Shown here: positions 52,011-61,705 of the stretch, piece after piece | Position numbering within the stretch: position 1 is the stretch's first letter | Layout: each line of letters opens with the position of its first letter | Source of the DNA: CAKVLS01 sp045651685 | GTDB lineage: Bacteria; Bacillota; Clostridia; Christensenellales; UBA1242 | DNA length: 64,000 nucleotides | NCBI GenBank assembly: GCA_045651685.1 | Contig: JAZRSV010000027.1 | Span: forward strand, 27,306 to 91,305 | Direction of reading: 5' to 3' | Notes under the pieces: generated by a model | Database searches by the model: none | What the model saw: the letters and a program-made list of their open reading frames with translations, nothing else | Told to the model about the DNA's origin: nothing | Made by a program: the position numbers and the translations under genes

Positions 52011-53291
52011 ATGGACTTTTATTCAACACCGTTAGCACACAAACCTCTTGCAGAGCGTATGCGTCCTACAAGTCTTGACAACTTTATTGGACAAAAGCAC
52101 ATCGTAGGCAAAAATAACCTACTTGATAGAGCTATACGCGCTGGGGTTTTGGGTAGCTGCATATTTTATGGCCCACCAGGTACAGGCAAGTCAACTCTTG
52201 CCAATATCATTGCCACTACTTGCAAAGGCGAGTTTCGCAAGCTAAATGCAGTATCTAGTGGTGTAGCCGATGCCAAACAAATTATTGAGCAAGCCAAGAC
52301 AGACTTTAACCTATACGGCAAACGCACATATCTATTGTTAGATGAGTGTCACCGTTGGAGCAAAGCACAAAGCGACTGTGTACTGCAAGCAGTAGAAGAA
52401 GGTAGCATTATCTTTATCGGTTCTACTACCGAAAATCCTTATACAAGTATGACACGAGCTATAGTTTCTAGATGTCGCATATTTGAGTTTAAGTCTCTTA
52501 CAGAAAAAGATATAATAGTAGCATTAGATAGAGCAGTAGCTGACAAAGAAAATGGCCTTGGCAATATTAATGTTGTTTTGCAAGACGATGCAAAAAAACA
52601 CTTTGCTTGGGCAAGTGCAGGCGATGTAAGGCAGGCACTCAACGCTCTAGAGCTTGCTGTACTTACTACAAAGCTAAACAAGCAAAAACAAATATTAATA
52701 ACCAAAGAAATCGCCGAGCAAAGCATACAAAAGCCTGCTTTGAGTATTGACGAAGATATGTATTATGACTTACTTTCTGCTTTTTGCAAGAGTATAAGAG
52801 GTAGTGATGCAGATGCTGCTTTGTACTACAGCCAACGCCTAATACAAGCTGGCATTGATCCTCGCATTATCGCTCGCAGACTTATGGCTCATTGCTCCGA
52901 AGATATTGGTATGGCAGATAGCAATGCATTATTGCTTGCAAGTGCCGCTCTATATAGTTGTGAAAAGTTGGGTGTGCCAGAGTGTTTGTTAAACTTAAGT
53001 CATGCCATTGTGTATGCTTGTGAGGCAGAAAAGTCAAATTCTGTATATGTAGCAATGCATCAAGCTCAAAAAGATGCAGAGCTTGTAAAAGATGATAATG
53101 TGCCAAACAATCTAAAAAATCATCCATCAACCAACAAAGATGGTACAAGTACATACAAATATCCACACGACTTTGGGGGATATGTCAAGCAACAATATCT
53201 GCCAAATAGTCTAAAAGACAGGGTTTATTATAAACCATCAAACAACGGCAGAGAAAAAAATATGATAAGAAAAAAACTAAATAATAAATAA
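52011..53291 (+). CDS. rarA: Replication-associated recombination protein RarA
   Basis: 426 residues from ATG 52011 behind TGAGG. An AAA+ ATPase of the clamp-loader clade: R-P-T-S-L-D-N-F-I-G-Q-K-H, Walker A G-P-P-G-T-G-K-S-T (about residues 50-58), Walker B L-L-L-D-E-C-H-R-W, sensor 1 I-F-I-G-S-T-T-E-N-P and sensor 2 near A-S-A-G-D-V-R-Q-A-L-N. RarA/MgsA works at stalled replication forks. Length and motifs are typical. Confidence 0.95.
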   Translation: MDFYSTPLAHKPLAERMRPTSLDNFIGQKHIVGKNNLLDRAIRAGVLGSCIFYGPPGTGKSTLANIIATTCKGEFRKLNAVSSGVADAKQIIEQAKTDFNLYGKRTYLLLDECHRWSKAQSDCVLQAVEEGSIIFIGSTTENPYTSMTRAIVSRCRIFEFKSLTEKDIIVALDRAVADKENGLGNINVVLQDDAKKHFAWASAGDVRQALNALELAVLTTKLNKQKQILITKEIAEQSIQKPALSIDEDMYYDLLSAFCKSIRGSDADAALYYSQRLIQAGIDPRIIARRLMAHCSEDIGMADSNALLLASAALYSCEKLGVPECLLNLSHAIVYACEAEKSNSVYVAMHQAQKDAELVKDDNVPNNLKNHPSTNKDGTSTYKYPHDFGGYVKQQYLPNSLKDRVYYKPSNNGREKNMIRKKLNNK

Positions 53292-53310
53292 AAAAACTAT
53301 TATTATTTAG

Positions 53311-53338
53311 TTGTGTTTTATAACCAATTTGATATAAT
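53311..53338 (+). promoter_or_regulatory. Promoter of the rubrerythrin gene
   Basis: TTGTGT (53311-53316), 16-base spacer, TATAAT (53333-53338). Confidence 0.6.
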
Positions 53339-53369
53339 AACGGTAGATACAAAAGGAGAATTAAAAAGT

Positions 53370-53903
53370 ATGGAACTTAAAGGAAGCCAAACCGAAAAAA
53401 ACCTAAAAACTGCATTTGCAGGTGAGAGCGAAGCTCGCAATAAATATACATATTTTGCAAGTGTTGCAAAAAAAGAAGGTTATGAACAAATAGCAGAAAT
53501 CTTCACTAACACTGCAGATAACGAAAAAGAACACGCAAAACTATGGTTCAAACAACTACAAGGCATTGGTACAACTGCAGAAAACCTACTAGCAGCAGCA
53601 GAAGGTGAAAACTACGAGTGGACCAAAATGTACAAAAGATTTGCAAAAAAAGCTAGAGAAGAAGGCTTTGAAGAAATCGCAAGATTGTTTGAAGGTGTTG
53701 CCGCTGTAGAAAAAGAGCATCAAAAACGCTATGAAGCTTTGCTAAAAAATGTTAAAGAAGGCAAAGTGTTCAAAAAACCTAGCCCAGTTCTTTGGGAATG
53801 CCGCAACTGTGGTCACAAGATGAAAACTGATGAAGCTCCAGAAGTTTGCCCAGTATGTGCTCACAAGAGAAGCTACTTCCAAGTTGCTCCAAAAAATTAT
53901 TAA
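53370..53903 (+). CDS. rbr: Rubrerythrin
   Basis: 177 residues from ATG 53370 (AAAAGGAG upstream). Four-helix diiron domain with F-A-G-E-S-E-A-R-N-K-Y and D-N-E-K-E-H-A-K on one half and E-G-V-A-A-V-E-K-E-H on the other, then a C-terminal rubredoxin-like knuckle C-R-N-C-G-H and C-P-V-C-A-H. It reduces hydrogen peroxide in anaerobes. Its own promoter and terminator flank it. Confidence 0.95.
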   Translation: MELKGSQTEKNLKTAFAGESEARNKYTYFASVAKKEGYEQIAEIFTNTADNEKEHAKLWFKQLQGIGTTAENLLAAAEGENYEWTKMYKRFAKKAREEGFEEIARLFEGVAAVEKEHQKRYEALLKNVKEGKVFKKPSPVLWECRNCGHKMKTDEAPEVCPVCAHKRSYFQVAPKNY

Positions 53904-53911
53904 GATAAATA

Positions 53912-53941
53912 AAAAAGTTTGCCGTTTGGCAAACTTTTTTT
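53912..53941 (+). terminator. Intrinsic terminator after rubrerythrin
   Basis: AAAGTTTGCC / GGCAAACTTT hairpin with loop GTTT, followed by T-run. Confidence 0.9.
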
Positions 53942-54049
53942 GTTTGTTTTTTTCAAATAATTTTATTTTGTTATGTACATTTTATAATATTTATGTTAAA
54001 ATATAATTATTAAGACACATTGATGTGTTAACACAAAGGAGAATAAAAA

Positions 54050-56386
54050 TTGGCACAAGTTTTCAAAACAATCAAAGGTAAAATTATAGCTATTATTCTT
54101 GCTATTGTTTTGGTTGCAGGTGGTGTAGCAGGATACTTCTTGTTAAGAAAAAATGGTGATCCGGCTAGTACTCCACTAACATTTGACCTAAAAACAGGTA
54201 GAATAGTAAAAAATCGTGTAGATAATGCCCAATACTTGCCAAATTTAGATTTACTAGTACAAGATGCTGTATCAACTGCAGCTCCAAATTATTCTAATCA
54301 ACTAGCAGATCTTTCATTTGATCTAGAAGACTATAGATCAATCGTTGATGAGTTAGCAATTATCACAGGTACAGCTACTAGACTTGATACAAGTATCATG
54401 GATGTAAAAGAAGAGATTTATACTGTTCTTGACATGGTACCAGCTTTTGGTAGATGGTTTCAACTACCACGCTATTTTGAGGCAGAACATGCGCAAGATG
54501 GTTATAACAATTATTTTTATAAGCTAGACTATGACAGGTCTACTCAAAAAATAAGCATCACAAGAATGACATGGAGTTATACTTGTGGCGCATATAATTC
54601 TACCAACAACAAAATATATAGCACTTATCTTGATCATGATATTAAACAATATCAAATCTTGCAAGCTAACTATTATTACAACGAAGAAAACAAAGAAGTT
54701 GTAGAATGTGCAGTTGTAGACTTTGCAAAATTTTATAACAAATTTTACCCAATACAATGCCAATATTTAGCTAATATACAAGATACTTCTACTACAAAAA
54801 TCCAAAGTGTTTTAAGAAAAGATGTTGAGACATATCCAGACAAGATTACTGACAATCCTGGTGGAAACATTGGTAGAGAGATGGATATTGACACTTACCG
54901 TGATGGTGGTGTTATGAAAAAGATTGTTCAACTAAACTATACCGATGCTAACAATGTAGAACTTATCAAAATAGAACAAAACTCTAATACAAATTATTAT
55001 TCTGACATTAACACAACCAACCTAGCATACTACCTAAAAGATGCGACTAACGCAATATACTTTGTAGATGCTTGGGATTATTATGACGAAGAAGCTAGTG
55101 CTGACGATATTGAACTAATCAACATGTTCCATATCAATCCACACAATTTATCAAAAGAATCTGTTATGGATAGTTTTACTAATAGTCAATATTATACTAG
55201 ACAAGTTATGGGTACTGCAGGCACTTCTTCTAATACAGTATGCAAAAACTGCTACAATAGAGTATATGATTCTGGCTTATTAGTTTATAAGTGTGATCAT
55301 AACAAAAATCAAGAGAATGTTGCAAGAGCATATAGAGAAGTTATTGCTTCTTCTGTAGATTATCAAAATGCAATGTATGACATGATACCTTACAGCATTA
55401 GTAGACATCTAACAAACTTTGCTATTGGTGTTGGTATTAACAAACAAGCAATACTAGACACTTCTGCCGGTATGTGTGAAGAATTAAACAATGCATACAA
55501 ATTTGAAAGTGGTGTAGATGCTTTTCTTCACAATGTTTCTAAAGAATTTATCGAAAATATATCTTTAGTTAAAGATGTTCAAGAAATATATACATCTGCA
55601 AAAACAAAATCAAGAGCTCTTGAAGTAGAAGAGCTAAACAAAAGCGCAGTTGCTTCTGTTATAGCGATCGAAAGTCTAACAGAAGAGATATCTGTTGCAG
55701 ACAATGTTGTTTCTGTTAATGCTACAGCTACAGTAAAATCAAATATCTTACTAGAGCCAAAAGCTAAATATTCTTTAGGTTTAGTTTTGTACAATAGATT
55801 AAGAAATATCCAATATACCTTACTTACTAACTATGTAGAGTACAATGGTGGAGATTTAACACTTACTCTATCTGGCACATATGATTTGACAAGCATTGTT
55901 CTTGAAGATAAAGATGTAAGATCATATATTACTACAGACCTAACTTTGGGTTATGCATTGCTAAAACAAGATCCTATTACTGATATTGTGTGCTCAAACT
56001 ATACACCAGCAGTTGTTGTTGGTATTGTTGGTGAGTTTAGTGAGTTTTTGCTAGAGTTTAATGGTTTCTTGTGTGAGTTTGACCCATATATCTATGGTAC
56101 CGAGTTTAGAATTTCATTTAGCTGCGAAGATATGCAAAATCCAGAAGTTGGACTAAAAAATGAAGTTGACAGCACTGTCACATTGCCTACAGGCTCTAGA
56201 GTGTATGCGTTGCTTGCACTATTAGAGGTCGAGGATAACGATGTTGTAAAAACTATTACTATCTACCACGATGGTCAAAAGTACTACAATATGTACGAAT
56301 CTTTGGTTGAGGGTGTAAATAGCATTACTGTTGCAGATAGAGCTGGCAATAGCACAACAATCACATTTGTTGTTGAACTAGCCTAA
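54050..56386 (+). CDS. Large membrane-anchored extracellular protein, unknown
   Basis: 778 residues from a TTG start at 54050 behind AAAGGAGAATAAAA. One N-terminal membrane helix (about residues 11-32) with K/R before it, then an extracellular part. A zinc-knuckle-like Cys398-x2-Cys401-x13-Cys415-x-His417 lies in the middle. The C-terminal 100 residues look like an Ig-type or bacterial surface beta domain (T-I-T-I-Y-H-D-G-Q, ending A-D-R-A-G-N-S-T-T-I-T-F-V-V). No enzymatic motif is recognised. Flanked by rubrerythrin and rfbB and closed by a bidirectional terminator. Confidence 0.75.
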   Translation: MAQVFKTIKGKIIAIILAIVLVAGGVAGYFLLRKNGDPASTPLTFDLKTGRIVKNRVDNAQYLPNLDLLVQDAVSTAAPNYSNQLADLSFDLEDYRSIVDELAIITGTATRLDTSIMDVKEEIYTVLDMVPAFGRWFQLPRYFEAEHAQDGYNNYFYKLDYDRSTQKISITRMTWSYTCGAYNSTNNKIYSTYLDHDIKQYQILQANYYYNEENKEVVECAVVDFAKFYNKFYPIQCQYLANIQDTSTTKIQSVLRKDVETYPDKITDNPGGNIGREMDIDTYRDGGVMKKIVQLNYTDANNVELIKIEQNSNTNYYSDINTTNLAYYLKDATNAIYFVDAWDYYDEEASADDIELINMFHINPHNLSKESVMDSFTNSQYYTRQVMGTAGTSSNTVCKNCYNRVYDSGLLVYKCDHNKNQENVARAYREVIASSVDYQNAMYDMIPYSISRHLTNFAIGVGINKQAILDTSAGMCEELNNAYKFESGVDAFLHNVSKEFIENISLVKDVQEIYTSAKTKSRALEVEELNKSAVASVIAIESLTEEISVADNVVSVNATATVKSNILLEPKAKYSLGLVLYNRLRNIQYTLLTNYVEYNGGDLTLTLSGTYDLTSIVLEDKDVRSYITTDLTLGYALLKQDPITDIVCSNYTPAVVVGIVGEFSEFLLEFNGFLCEFDPYIYGTEFRISFSCEDMQNPEVGLKNEVDSTVTLPTGSRVYALLALLEVEDNDVVKTITIYHDGQKYYNMYESLVEGVNSITVADRAGNSTTITFVVELA

Positions 56387-56404
56387 ATCAAATAACTAAA
56401 AAAA

Positions 56405-56437
56405 ATAAAAGCGAAAGAATAATTCTTTCGCTTTTTT
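56405..56437. terminator. Bidirectional intrinsic terminator
   Basis: AAAGCGAAAGAAT / ATTCTTTCGCTTT, flanked by A- and T-runs, between converging genes. Confidence 0.9.
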
Positions 56438-56441
56438 TATT

Positions 56442-57386
56442 TTATATTAAGTGGTTCTTGTACCAAGTTATTATATCTTGCAAAGAGTTGTCAAAATTAT
56501 ACATTGGGGTATAGCCGAGTTCTTTTGCTATTTTGTCATAGTTTATTGCATAGCGTTTGTCGTTGGTAGGTCTGTCTTGTACAAACTTTACTTTGCTGCC
56601 ATTAGGTGACATTGCAGATATAAGCATGTTGGCAACATCTATATTAGTCTTTTCGTTATGGCTACCAATGTTGTATATTTCGCCAGACCTTCCATGTTGT
56701 ACTATTTTTGTGATGCCTTGGCAATGATCTAATACACATATCCAGTCACGCACATTTTGGCCATTGCCGTGTACCGGCACATCTTGCCCGTTCAGTATAT
56801 GAGCAATGGTTTTTGGTATAAACTTTTCGGTATGTTGATATATGCCGTAGTTGTTAGAACATCTAGAAATAGTTGTATGCAAACCATACAAGTTGTGATA
56901 TGACAATACCAATAAGTCTGCAGCAGCTTTTGTGACACTGTATGGATTTTTTGGGTTGAGTGGTGAAGTCTCAAAAAATTGTGAAGAATTGTCATCAAGC
57001 TCGCCATAAACCTCATCTGTAGAAATCTGATGATATCTATTGACCTTATGTTTTTTGCAAGCATCTAGCAAAACCCTTACACCTGTTATGTTAGAGTCAA
57101 TAAAGACTTGTGGGTTAACAACAGATGTGTCGACATTTGTCTCTGCAGCAAAGTTAATAACAGTGTCAAAAGAGTGTTTTTCAAACAACTTGTCTACAAG
57201 TTCGGTGTCGCATATGTTGCCTTTTACAAATGTAAAGTTTGGCTTTTTTATTAAATCATGCAAAAAACTCTCATTGCCAGCATATGTCAACGCGTCCAAA
57301 ATAACAAAATTATCATCTTGGTTATAAAAATAGTGACAAAAGTTAGCTCCAATAAATCCAGCGCCACCTGTAATTAAAATGTTCAT
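56442..57386 (-). CDS. rfbB: dTDP-glucose 4,6-dehydratase
   Basis: 314 residues from ATG 57386 (AGGAG upstream); a longer frame to 57440 is rejected. Extended SDR: G-G-A-G-F-I-G-A-N-F at residues 7-16, D-A-L-T-Y-A-G-N, T-D-E-V-Y-G-E-L (catalytic Asp-Glu), Y-S-V-T-K-A-A-A-D (active Tyr and Lys) and R-C-S-N-N-Y-G. It makes dTDP-4-keto-6-deoxyglucose, the precursor of dTDP-rhamnose and related sugars. The usual rfbA, rfbC and rfbD partners are not in the window. Confidence 0.93.
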   Translation of the reverse strand: MNILITGGAGFIGANFCHYFYNQDDNFVILDALTYAGNESFLHDLIKKPNFTFVKGNICDTELVDKLFEKHSFDTVINFAAETNVDTSVVNPQVFIDSNITGVRVLLDACKKHKVNRYHQISTDEVYGELDDNSSQFFETSPLNPKNPYSVTKAAADLLVLSYHNLYGLHTTISRCSNNYGIYQHTEKFIPKTIAHILNGQDVPVHGNGQNVRDWICVLDHCQGITKIVQHGRSGEIYNIGSHNEKTNIDVANMLISAMSPNGSKVKFVQDRPTNDKRYAINYDKIAKELGYTPMYNFDNSLQDIITWYKNHLI

Positions 57387-57429
57387 AATAACTCCTATAA
57401 CTTGCGCATATATAATAGCACTATCGCAA

Positions 57430-57460
57430 AAAAAAGCCAAGCTGTAGAGCCTGGTTTTTT
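57430..57460. terminator. Intrinsic terminator, phosphodiesterase side
   Basis: On the minus strand CCAGGCT / AGCTTGG (one G.T) with loop CTAC, followed by CTTTTTT; the plus strand has a T-run too. It lies between the tandem minus-strand genes. Confidence 0.75.
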
Positions 57461-57464
57461 AGCA

Positions 57465-58199
57465 TTATATTTTTGGTATAAAGTTTTCAAAAATAATATT
57501 GTCGCAGTATTTTACTACACGGTTATATTCTTTTTGGCTACCAACAGGCCAAGCAAGCAAAGGCAAATCTTTGTATTTTTTTACAAAGCGATTTGGCAAA
57601 TTGGTTGTATGATAGCAGATAAAGTGTGGTTCTGATACATGTTTATTAAGCATCATGCGTTTTAGGGCAAACTTTTTGATAGGTGACAACACTTCACCCT
57701 TAAAAAAGCTAGACAATTGACCACGAATAACTTGTGGGGCATTTTTCTTAAACCACTCAAGAACATATGGGTTAAATGATACAATAGCATATTCGCCCTT
57801 GTAGTCTTTTAGCAAATCCCATATAGCTTCTTCTAGCTCGCCAACTTTGTTAACATTTTTTATCTCAAATAGTAGTGGTGTCTTGCCGTCTACAAGCTCC
57901 AATACTTCTTTTAGGGTAGGTATTGTTTGATCTGTACCTTTTAGTTTGTAGTCTTTTAGGCAATGTTTGCAGCTAATATTTTTTGTATAGCCGCTTTTGC
58001 TTGTAATTCTTGTAAGCAAATCGTCATGAAAAACAACGACTGTGCCGTCTGCGATTTGTCTTAAGTCTACTTCGATAGCGTACTCTTTATCAAGAGCATT
58101 TTTTATAGCTGCCAAGCTATTTTCTGGCAACTTGTCATTATGTAAGCCACGGTGGGCGATGTATCTTTGTACTAACCAACTGTTAAAAATATCTTCCAT
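57465..58199 (-). CDS. Glycerophosphodiester phosphodiesterase
   Basis: 244 residues, GGAGTTTTT before the ATG. TIM-barrel GDPD: A-H-R-G-L-H-N-D-K-L-P-E-N-S at the start, then Y-A-I-E-V-D-L-R-Q-I-A-D-G-T-V-V-V-F-H-D, with the metal Glu/Asp pair, and L-L-F-E-I-K-N. No signal peptide, so cytoplasmic. It releases sn-glycerol-3-phosphate from glycerophosphodiesters. The 299-base gap after its start (58200-58498) holds only small A/T-rich hairpins, GCAAGT / ACTTGC near 58283, and the lepA promoter. Confidence 0.92.
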   Translation of the reverse strand: MEDIFNSWLVQRYIAHRGLHNDKLPENSLAAIKNALDKEYAIEVDLRQIADGTVVVFHDDLLTRITSKSGYTKNISCKHCLKDYKLKGTDQTIPTLKEVLELVDGKTPLLFEIKNVNKVGELEEAIWDLLKDYKGEYAIVSFNPYVLEWFKKNAPQVIRGQLSSFFKGEVLSPIKKFALKRMMLNKHVSEPHFICYHTTNLPNRFVKKYKDLPLLAWPVGSQKEYNRVVKYCDNIIFENFIPKI

Positions 58200-58440
58200 A
58201 AAAACTCCATATATACAAAAGTTTTGAAATGTCCAAAACTTATTTTTTATAAAACAAAAAGCTCAAAAAAAGCTTTCAAAATGGCAAGTAAAAAACTTGC
58301 TATTGTTATATTAGCATATTTGTTTTGACTAAATCTAGTGTTTTTGACTTGTTTTTTTATATTAAATTCAACTTTGTCCTAAAAAATACCATTTTTATAC
58401 CATTTTGTCTTGTTTATTAAAAAACATTTTTTACTTTTTG

Positions 58441-58469
58441 TTGCCAAAGACTTATTATTTTATTATAAT
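58441..58469 (+). promoter_or_regulatory. Promoter of lepA
   Basis: TTGCCA (58441-58446), 17-base spacer, TATAAT (58464-58469), then AATTAGGAGATAAAA and the ATG at 58499. Confidence 0.75.
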
Positions 58470-58498
58470 TATATAGTACAATTAATTAGGAGATAAAA

Positions 58499-60298
58499 AT
58501 GGCAGACAGGCAAGAGAATATTCGCAACTTTTGTATTATAGCTCACATTGACCACGGCAAGAGTACTCTTGCAGACAGACTTATAGAACAAACTGGTACT
58601 TTGTCAAAAAGAGACCTAACCGAGCAAGTTTTGGATAGTATGGAGCTCGAAAAAGAAAGGGGCATAACTATCAAATTAACCCCAACTCGTATGTTTTATA
58701 GTCAAGGCGAGCAAGAATATATACTTAACTTAATAGACACCCCAGGACATGTTGACTTTACATACGAAGTTTCACGCTCGCTAGCAGCTTGCGAAGGGGC
58801 TATACTTGTTGTGGATGCTACCCAAGGTGTAGAGGCGCAAACTGTAGCCAATGTGTACCTAGCGATAGAAAATAACCTAGAGATTATCCCGGTTATTAAC
58901 AAGGTTGACTTGCCAAGCGCAGATACCGAAGGGGTAAAAAAGCAAATAGAAGATGTTATTGGCATTGATGCTAGTGACGCACCATTGATATCTGCAAAAG
59001 AGGGTATTAATATAGACAAGGTGTTGCAAGCAGTTGTAAAAAAAGTACCATGCCCAAAAGGCAACCTTCAAAACCCTCTAAAAGCTCTTATATTTGATAG
59101 TTATTATGACAACTTTAAGGGCGCTATTAGTATGGTTCGTATAGTAGATGGTAGCGTAAAAGTTGGCGATAAGATAAAGATGATGAAAACTGGCAAGTCT
59201 TTTGAAGTGACCGAAGTTGGTGTGTTTTCACCTTCACCAAGACCTGTTAGTGAGTTAAAAGCAGGCGATGTAGGTTATATAGCAGCTAGTATCAAGACAG
59301 TATCTGATACCAAAGTAGGTGATACTATAACATTGCAAGACAACCCTACAGATCAACCTTTGCCAGGTTATAAAGAAGTAAAACCAATGGTTTATTGTGG
59401 TGTCTTCTTGGTAGATGGTTCTAGATATAACGACTTAAAAGACGCTTTAGAAAAACTAAAACTAAACGACGACTCTATAGAGTACTCACCAGAAGTATCA
59501 CAAGCACTTGGCTTTGGCTTTAGATGTGGCTTTTTGGGGCTGCTTCATATGGAGATTATCACAGAGAGATTAGAGCGCGAGTTTAATTTGGACATTATTA
59601 CTACAGCACCTGGTGTTAGCTACCAAGTTTACAAAACTGATGGCAATATGATAGAGGTTTCTAACCCTGCCAACTTGCCAGCTCCAACCGAGATAGATTG
59701 TATACAAGAGCCACTTGCTGCAGTTAATATTTATACTCCACCAGAATATGTCGGCGCTATTATGGATCTTTGCCAAAATAAGCGCGGTGTATACCTAGAC
59801 ATGCAATATCTAGACAAAAACAGAGTAGTTATGAAGTACGATATACCTCTTAACGAAATTATTTATGACTTTTTTGACGGGTTAAAATCTCGTACAAGAG
59901 GATATGCTAGTCTAGACTACGAAGTAAAAAAATACGAAATAAGCGACCTTGTTAAGCTAGATATATTGCTAAACAACGAAAAGTGTGATGCTTTGAGCAT
60001 AATAGTGCACAAAGAAAAAGCATATGCTAGAGGCAAAGGCATCGCCGAAAAGCTAAAAGATATTATACCTAGACAAATGTTTGAAGTACCTATTCAAGCA
60101 TGTATAGGCAACAAAGTTATCGCAAGAGAAACTGTCAAAGCAATGCGCAAGGATGTACTTGCCAAGTGCTATGGTGGTGACATCTCTCGTAAAAGAAAAC
60201 TTTTAGAAAAACAAAAGGAGGGCAAGAAAAGAATGCGCCAAGTTGGCTCGGTAGAATTGCCTAGCGAAGCATTTATGAGCATTCTTAAGCTTGATTAG
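58499..60298 (+). CDS. lepA: Elongation factor 4
   Basis: 599 residues, the standard length. G1 A-H-I-D-H-G-K-S-T (about 14-22), G3 D-T-P-G-H-V-D (about 81-87) and G4 N-K-V-D-L-P, then domains II-V and the LepA-specific C-terminal region with K-R-M-R-Q-V-G-S-V. It is a ribosomal GTPase that can back-translocate tRNAs. hemW starts 1 base after its stop, the usual Firmicute order lepA-hemW-hrcA. Confidence 0.97.
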   Translation: MADRQENIRNFCIIAHIDHGKSTLADRLIEQTGTLSKRDLTEQVLDSMELEKERGITIKLTPTRMFYSQGEQEYILNLIDTPGHVDFTYEVSRSLAACEGAILVVDATQGVEAQTVANVYLAIENNLEIIPVINKVDLPSADTEGVKKQIEDVIGIDASDAPLISAKEGINIDKVLQAVVKKVPCPKGNLQNPLKALIFDSYYDNFKGAISMVRIVDGSVKVGDKIKMMKTGKSFEVTEVGVFSPSPRPVSELKAGDVGYIAASIKTVSDTKVGDTITLQDNPTDQPLPGYKEVKPMVYCGVFLVDGSRYNDLKDALEKLKLNDDSIEYSPEVSQALGFGFRCGFLGLLHMEIITERLEREFNLDIITTAPGVSYQVYKTDGNMIEVSNPANLPAPTEIDCIQEPLAAVNIYTPPEYVGAIMDLCQNKRGVYLDMQYLDKNRVVMKYDIPLNEIIYDFFDGLKSRTRGYASLDYEVKKYEISDLVKLDILLNNEKCDALSIIVHKEKAYARGKGIAEKLKDIIPRQMFEVPIQACIGNKVIARETVKAMRKDVLAKCYGGDISRKRKLLEKQKEGKKRMRQVGSVELPSEAFMSILKLD

Positions 60299-60299
60299 T

Positions 60300-61439
60300 A
60301 TGAAAAAATTATCTTTATACATACACATACCATTTTGTGCAGGCAAATGTAGTTATTGCAACTTTGTCTCTTATGTAGATAGAGACTACTATATGTATGA
60401 CTATACCAATGCCGCTATGAACGAGATTAGTTTGTATGCAAAAAAACTATCAAAAACTCATGTCATTAACACCGTATATTTTGGTGGCGGCACACCATCT
60501 TATCTAAACAATGGCCTTATACTAAAAATTATGAAACATATAAAATCATGTTTTAAGGTTTTGCCTGGGGCAGAAATATCAATCGAGGCTAATCCAAACT
60601 CTTTGTCTTTAGAAAAGCTAGAAGAGTACAAAGCAGCTGGCATCAACCGTATTAGTATTGGTGCTCAAACTTGCAATAACAAGCTACTAAAGAGTATTGA
60701 CAGACTACACGATTTTGCTACATTTAAGTTTGCTCTAGAGATGTGCCACAACAAAGGTTTCGAAAATATCAGCGTTGATATGTTGTTAGGCTTGCCAAAG
60801 CAAACAACTAGAGATGTCTTAAAAATGGCCAAATTTTTGGTTAAAAACGATGTTAAACACATTTCTGCGTACAGCTTAATATTAGAGCGTGGCACAAAAT
60901 TGTTTAACAAAGTAAGCGAAGGCAAAGCTGTTTTGCCTACCGAAGATAAGACAGTTGAGATGTACAACACTCTAAAAAATTATCTAGCAAAAAAAGGCTT
61001 TAACAGATACGAAGTTTCTAACTTCTCATTGCCAGATTATGAGAGTAAACACAACACTACATACTGGACAATGGGCGAGTATCTAGGTATAGGCCTTGCT
61101 GCTCACTCTTATATAGAGGGTACAAGATTTGCCAACACATCTAACATAGACGAGTATGTTAGCAACCTAGAAGACAAAAAATCAGTTGTTATCGAAAAAG
61201 AAAAACTAACCCTAGCCGAAAAGAAAAACGAAGCAATTATGTTATCACTTCGTACTTCAAAAGGTCTAAATATAGATACTTTTAATCGTCAATTTAGCTG
61301 CAATTTGGTTGTAGATAAGCAAAAAGAAATACAATTTTTGGTGTCAAATCACTTTATTGTTATCGAAAGAGGTTTTTTAAGACTTGCCGAAAATGCCTTT
61401 TATGTGCTTAATAGTGTAGTTCAAAAATTGATTGACTAA
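60300..61439 (+). CDS. hemW: HemW, radical SAM heme chaperone
   Basis: 379 residues from ATG 60300; an in-frame TTG at 60291 overlaps lepA. C-A-G-K-C-S-Y-C is the radical SAM cluster motif C-x3-C-x2-C, followed by F-G-G-G-T-P-S-Y-L and the HemW-type R-I-S-I-G-A-Q-T and Y-E-V-S-N-F segments. It is related to oxygen-independent coproporphyrinogen oxidase but lacks that enzyme's activity in tested relatives and instead binds heme. Location between lepA and hrcA supports HemW over HemN. Confidence 0.93.
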   Translation: MKKLSLYIHIPFCAGKCSYCNFVSYVDRDYYMYDYTNAAMNEISLYAKKLSKTHVINTVYFGGGTPSYLNNGLILKIMKHIKSCFKVLPGAEISIEANPNSLSLEKLEEYKAAGINRISIGAQTCNNKLLKSIDRLHDFATFKFALEMCHNKGFENISVDMLLGLPKQTTRDVLKMAKFLVKNDVKHISAYSLILERGTKLFNKVSEGKAVLPTEDKTVEMYNTLKNYLAKKGFNRYEVSNFSLPDYESKHNTTYWTMGEYLGIGLAAHSYIEGTRFANTSNIDEYVSNLEDKKSVVIEKEKLTLAEKKNEAIMLSLRTSKGLNIDTFNRQFSCNLVVDKQKEIQFLVSNHFIVIERGFLRLAENAFYVLNSVVQKLID

Positions 61440-61458
61440 TTGATTAATAATAAAAATA

Positions 61459-61486
61459 AGACAGGTTATCAAGCCTGTCTTTTTTA
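61459..61486 (+). terminator. Intrinsic terminator after hemW
   Basis: AAGACAGG / CCTGTCTT hairpin, loop TTATCAAG, followed by a T-run. Confidence 0.85.
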
Positions 61487-61605
61487 TTTGATTATATTTA
61501 TTATATAAATTTATATAACAAATAATTATTAGCACTGTATCGTGCCAATAAATATAATTCTACAAAAATTTACAAAAAAAGTTTTCAAAAAGTGTCACAT
61601 TCTGG

Positions 61606-61633
61606 TTGACTTAATCTTTTTAATGCATATAAT
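61606..61633 (+). promoter_or_regulatory. Promoter of the hrcA-grpE-dnaK operon
   Basis: TTGACT (61606-61611), 16-base spacer, TATAAT (61628-61633); CIRCE begins four bases downstream. Confidence 0.8.
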
Positions 61634-61637
61634 ATAA

Positions 61638-61664
61638 TTAGCACTGACAAGTCGAGAGTGCTAA
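61638..61664 (+). promoter_or_regulatory. CIRCE operator
   Basis: TTAGCACTG-N9-GAGTGCTAA, one change from the consensus arm TTAGCACTC. HrcA binds here and represses the heat-shock operon. A further half-site GAGTGCTAA lies at 61679-61687, in the leader, and a TTAGCAC-N6-GTGCCAA inverted repeat at 61529-61548. Confidence 0.95.
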
Positions 61665-61705
61665 CAATTCAAAATTTAGAGTGCTAAATTTTTTTAGGGG
61701 TATAT

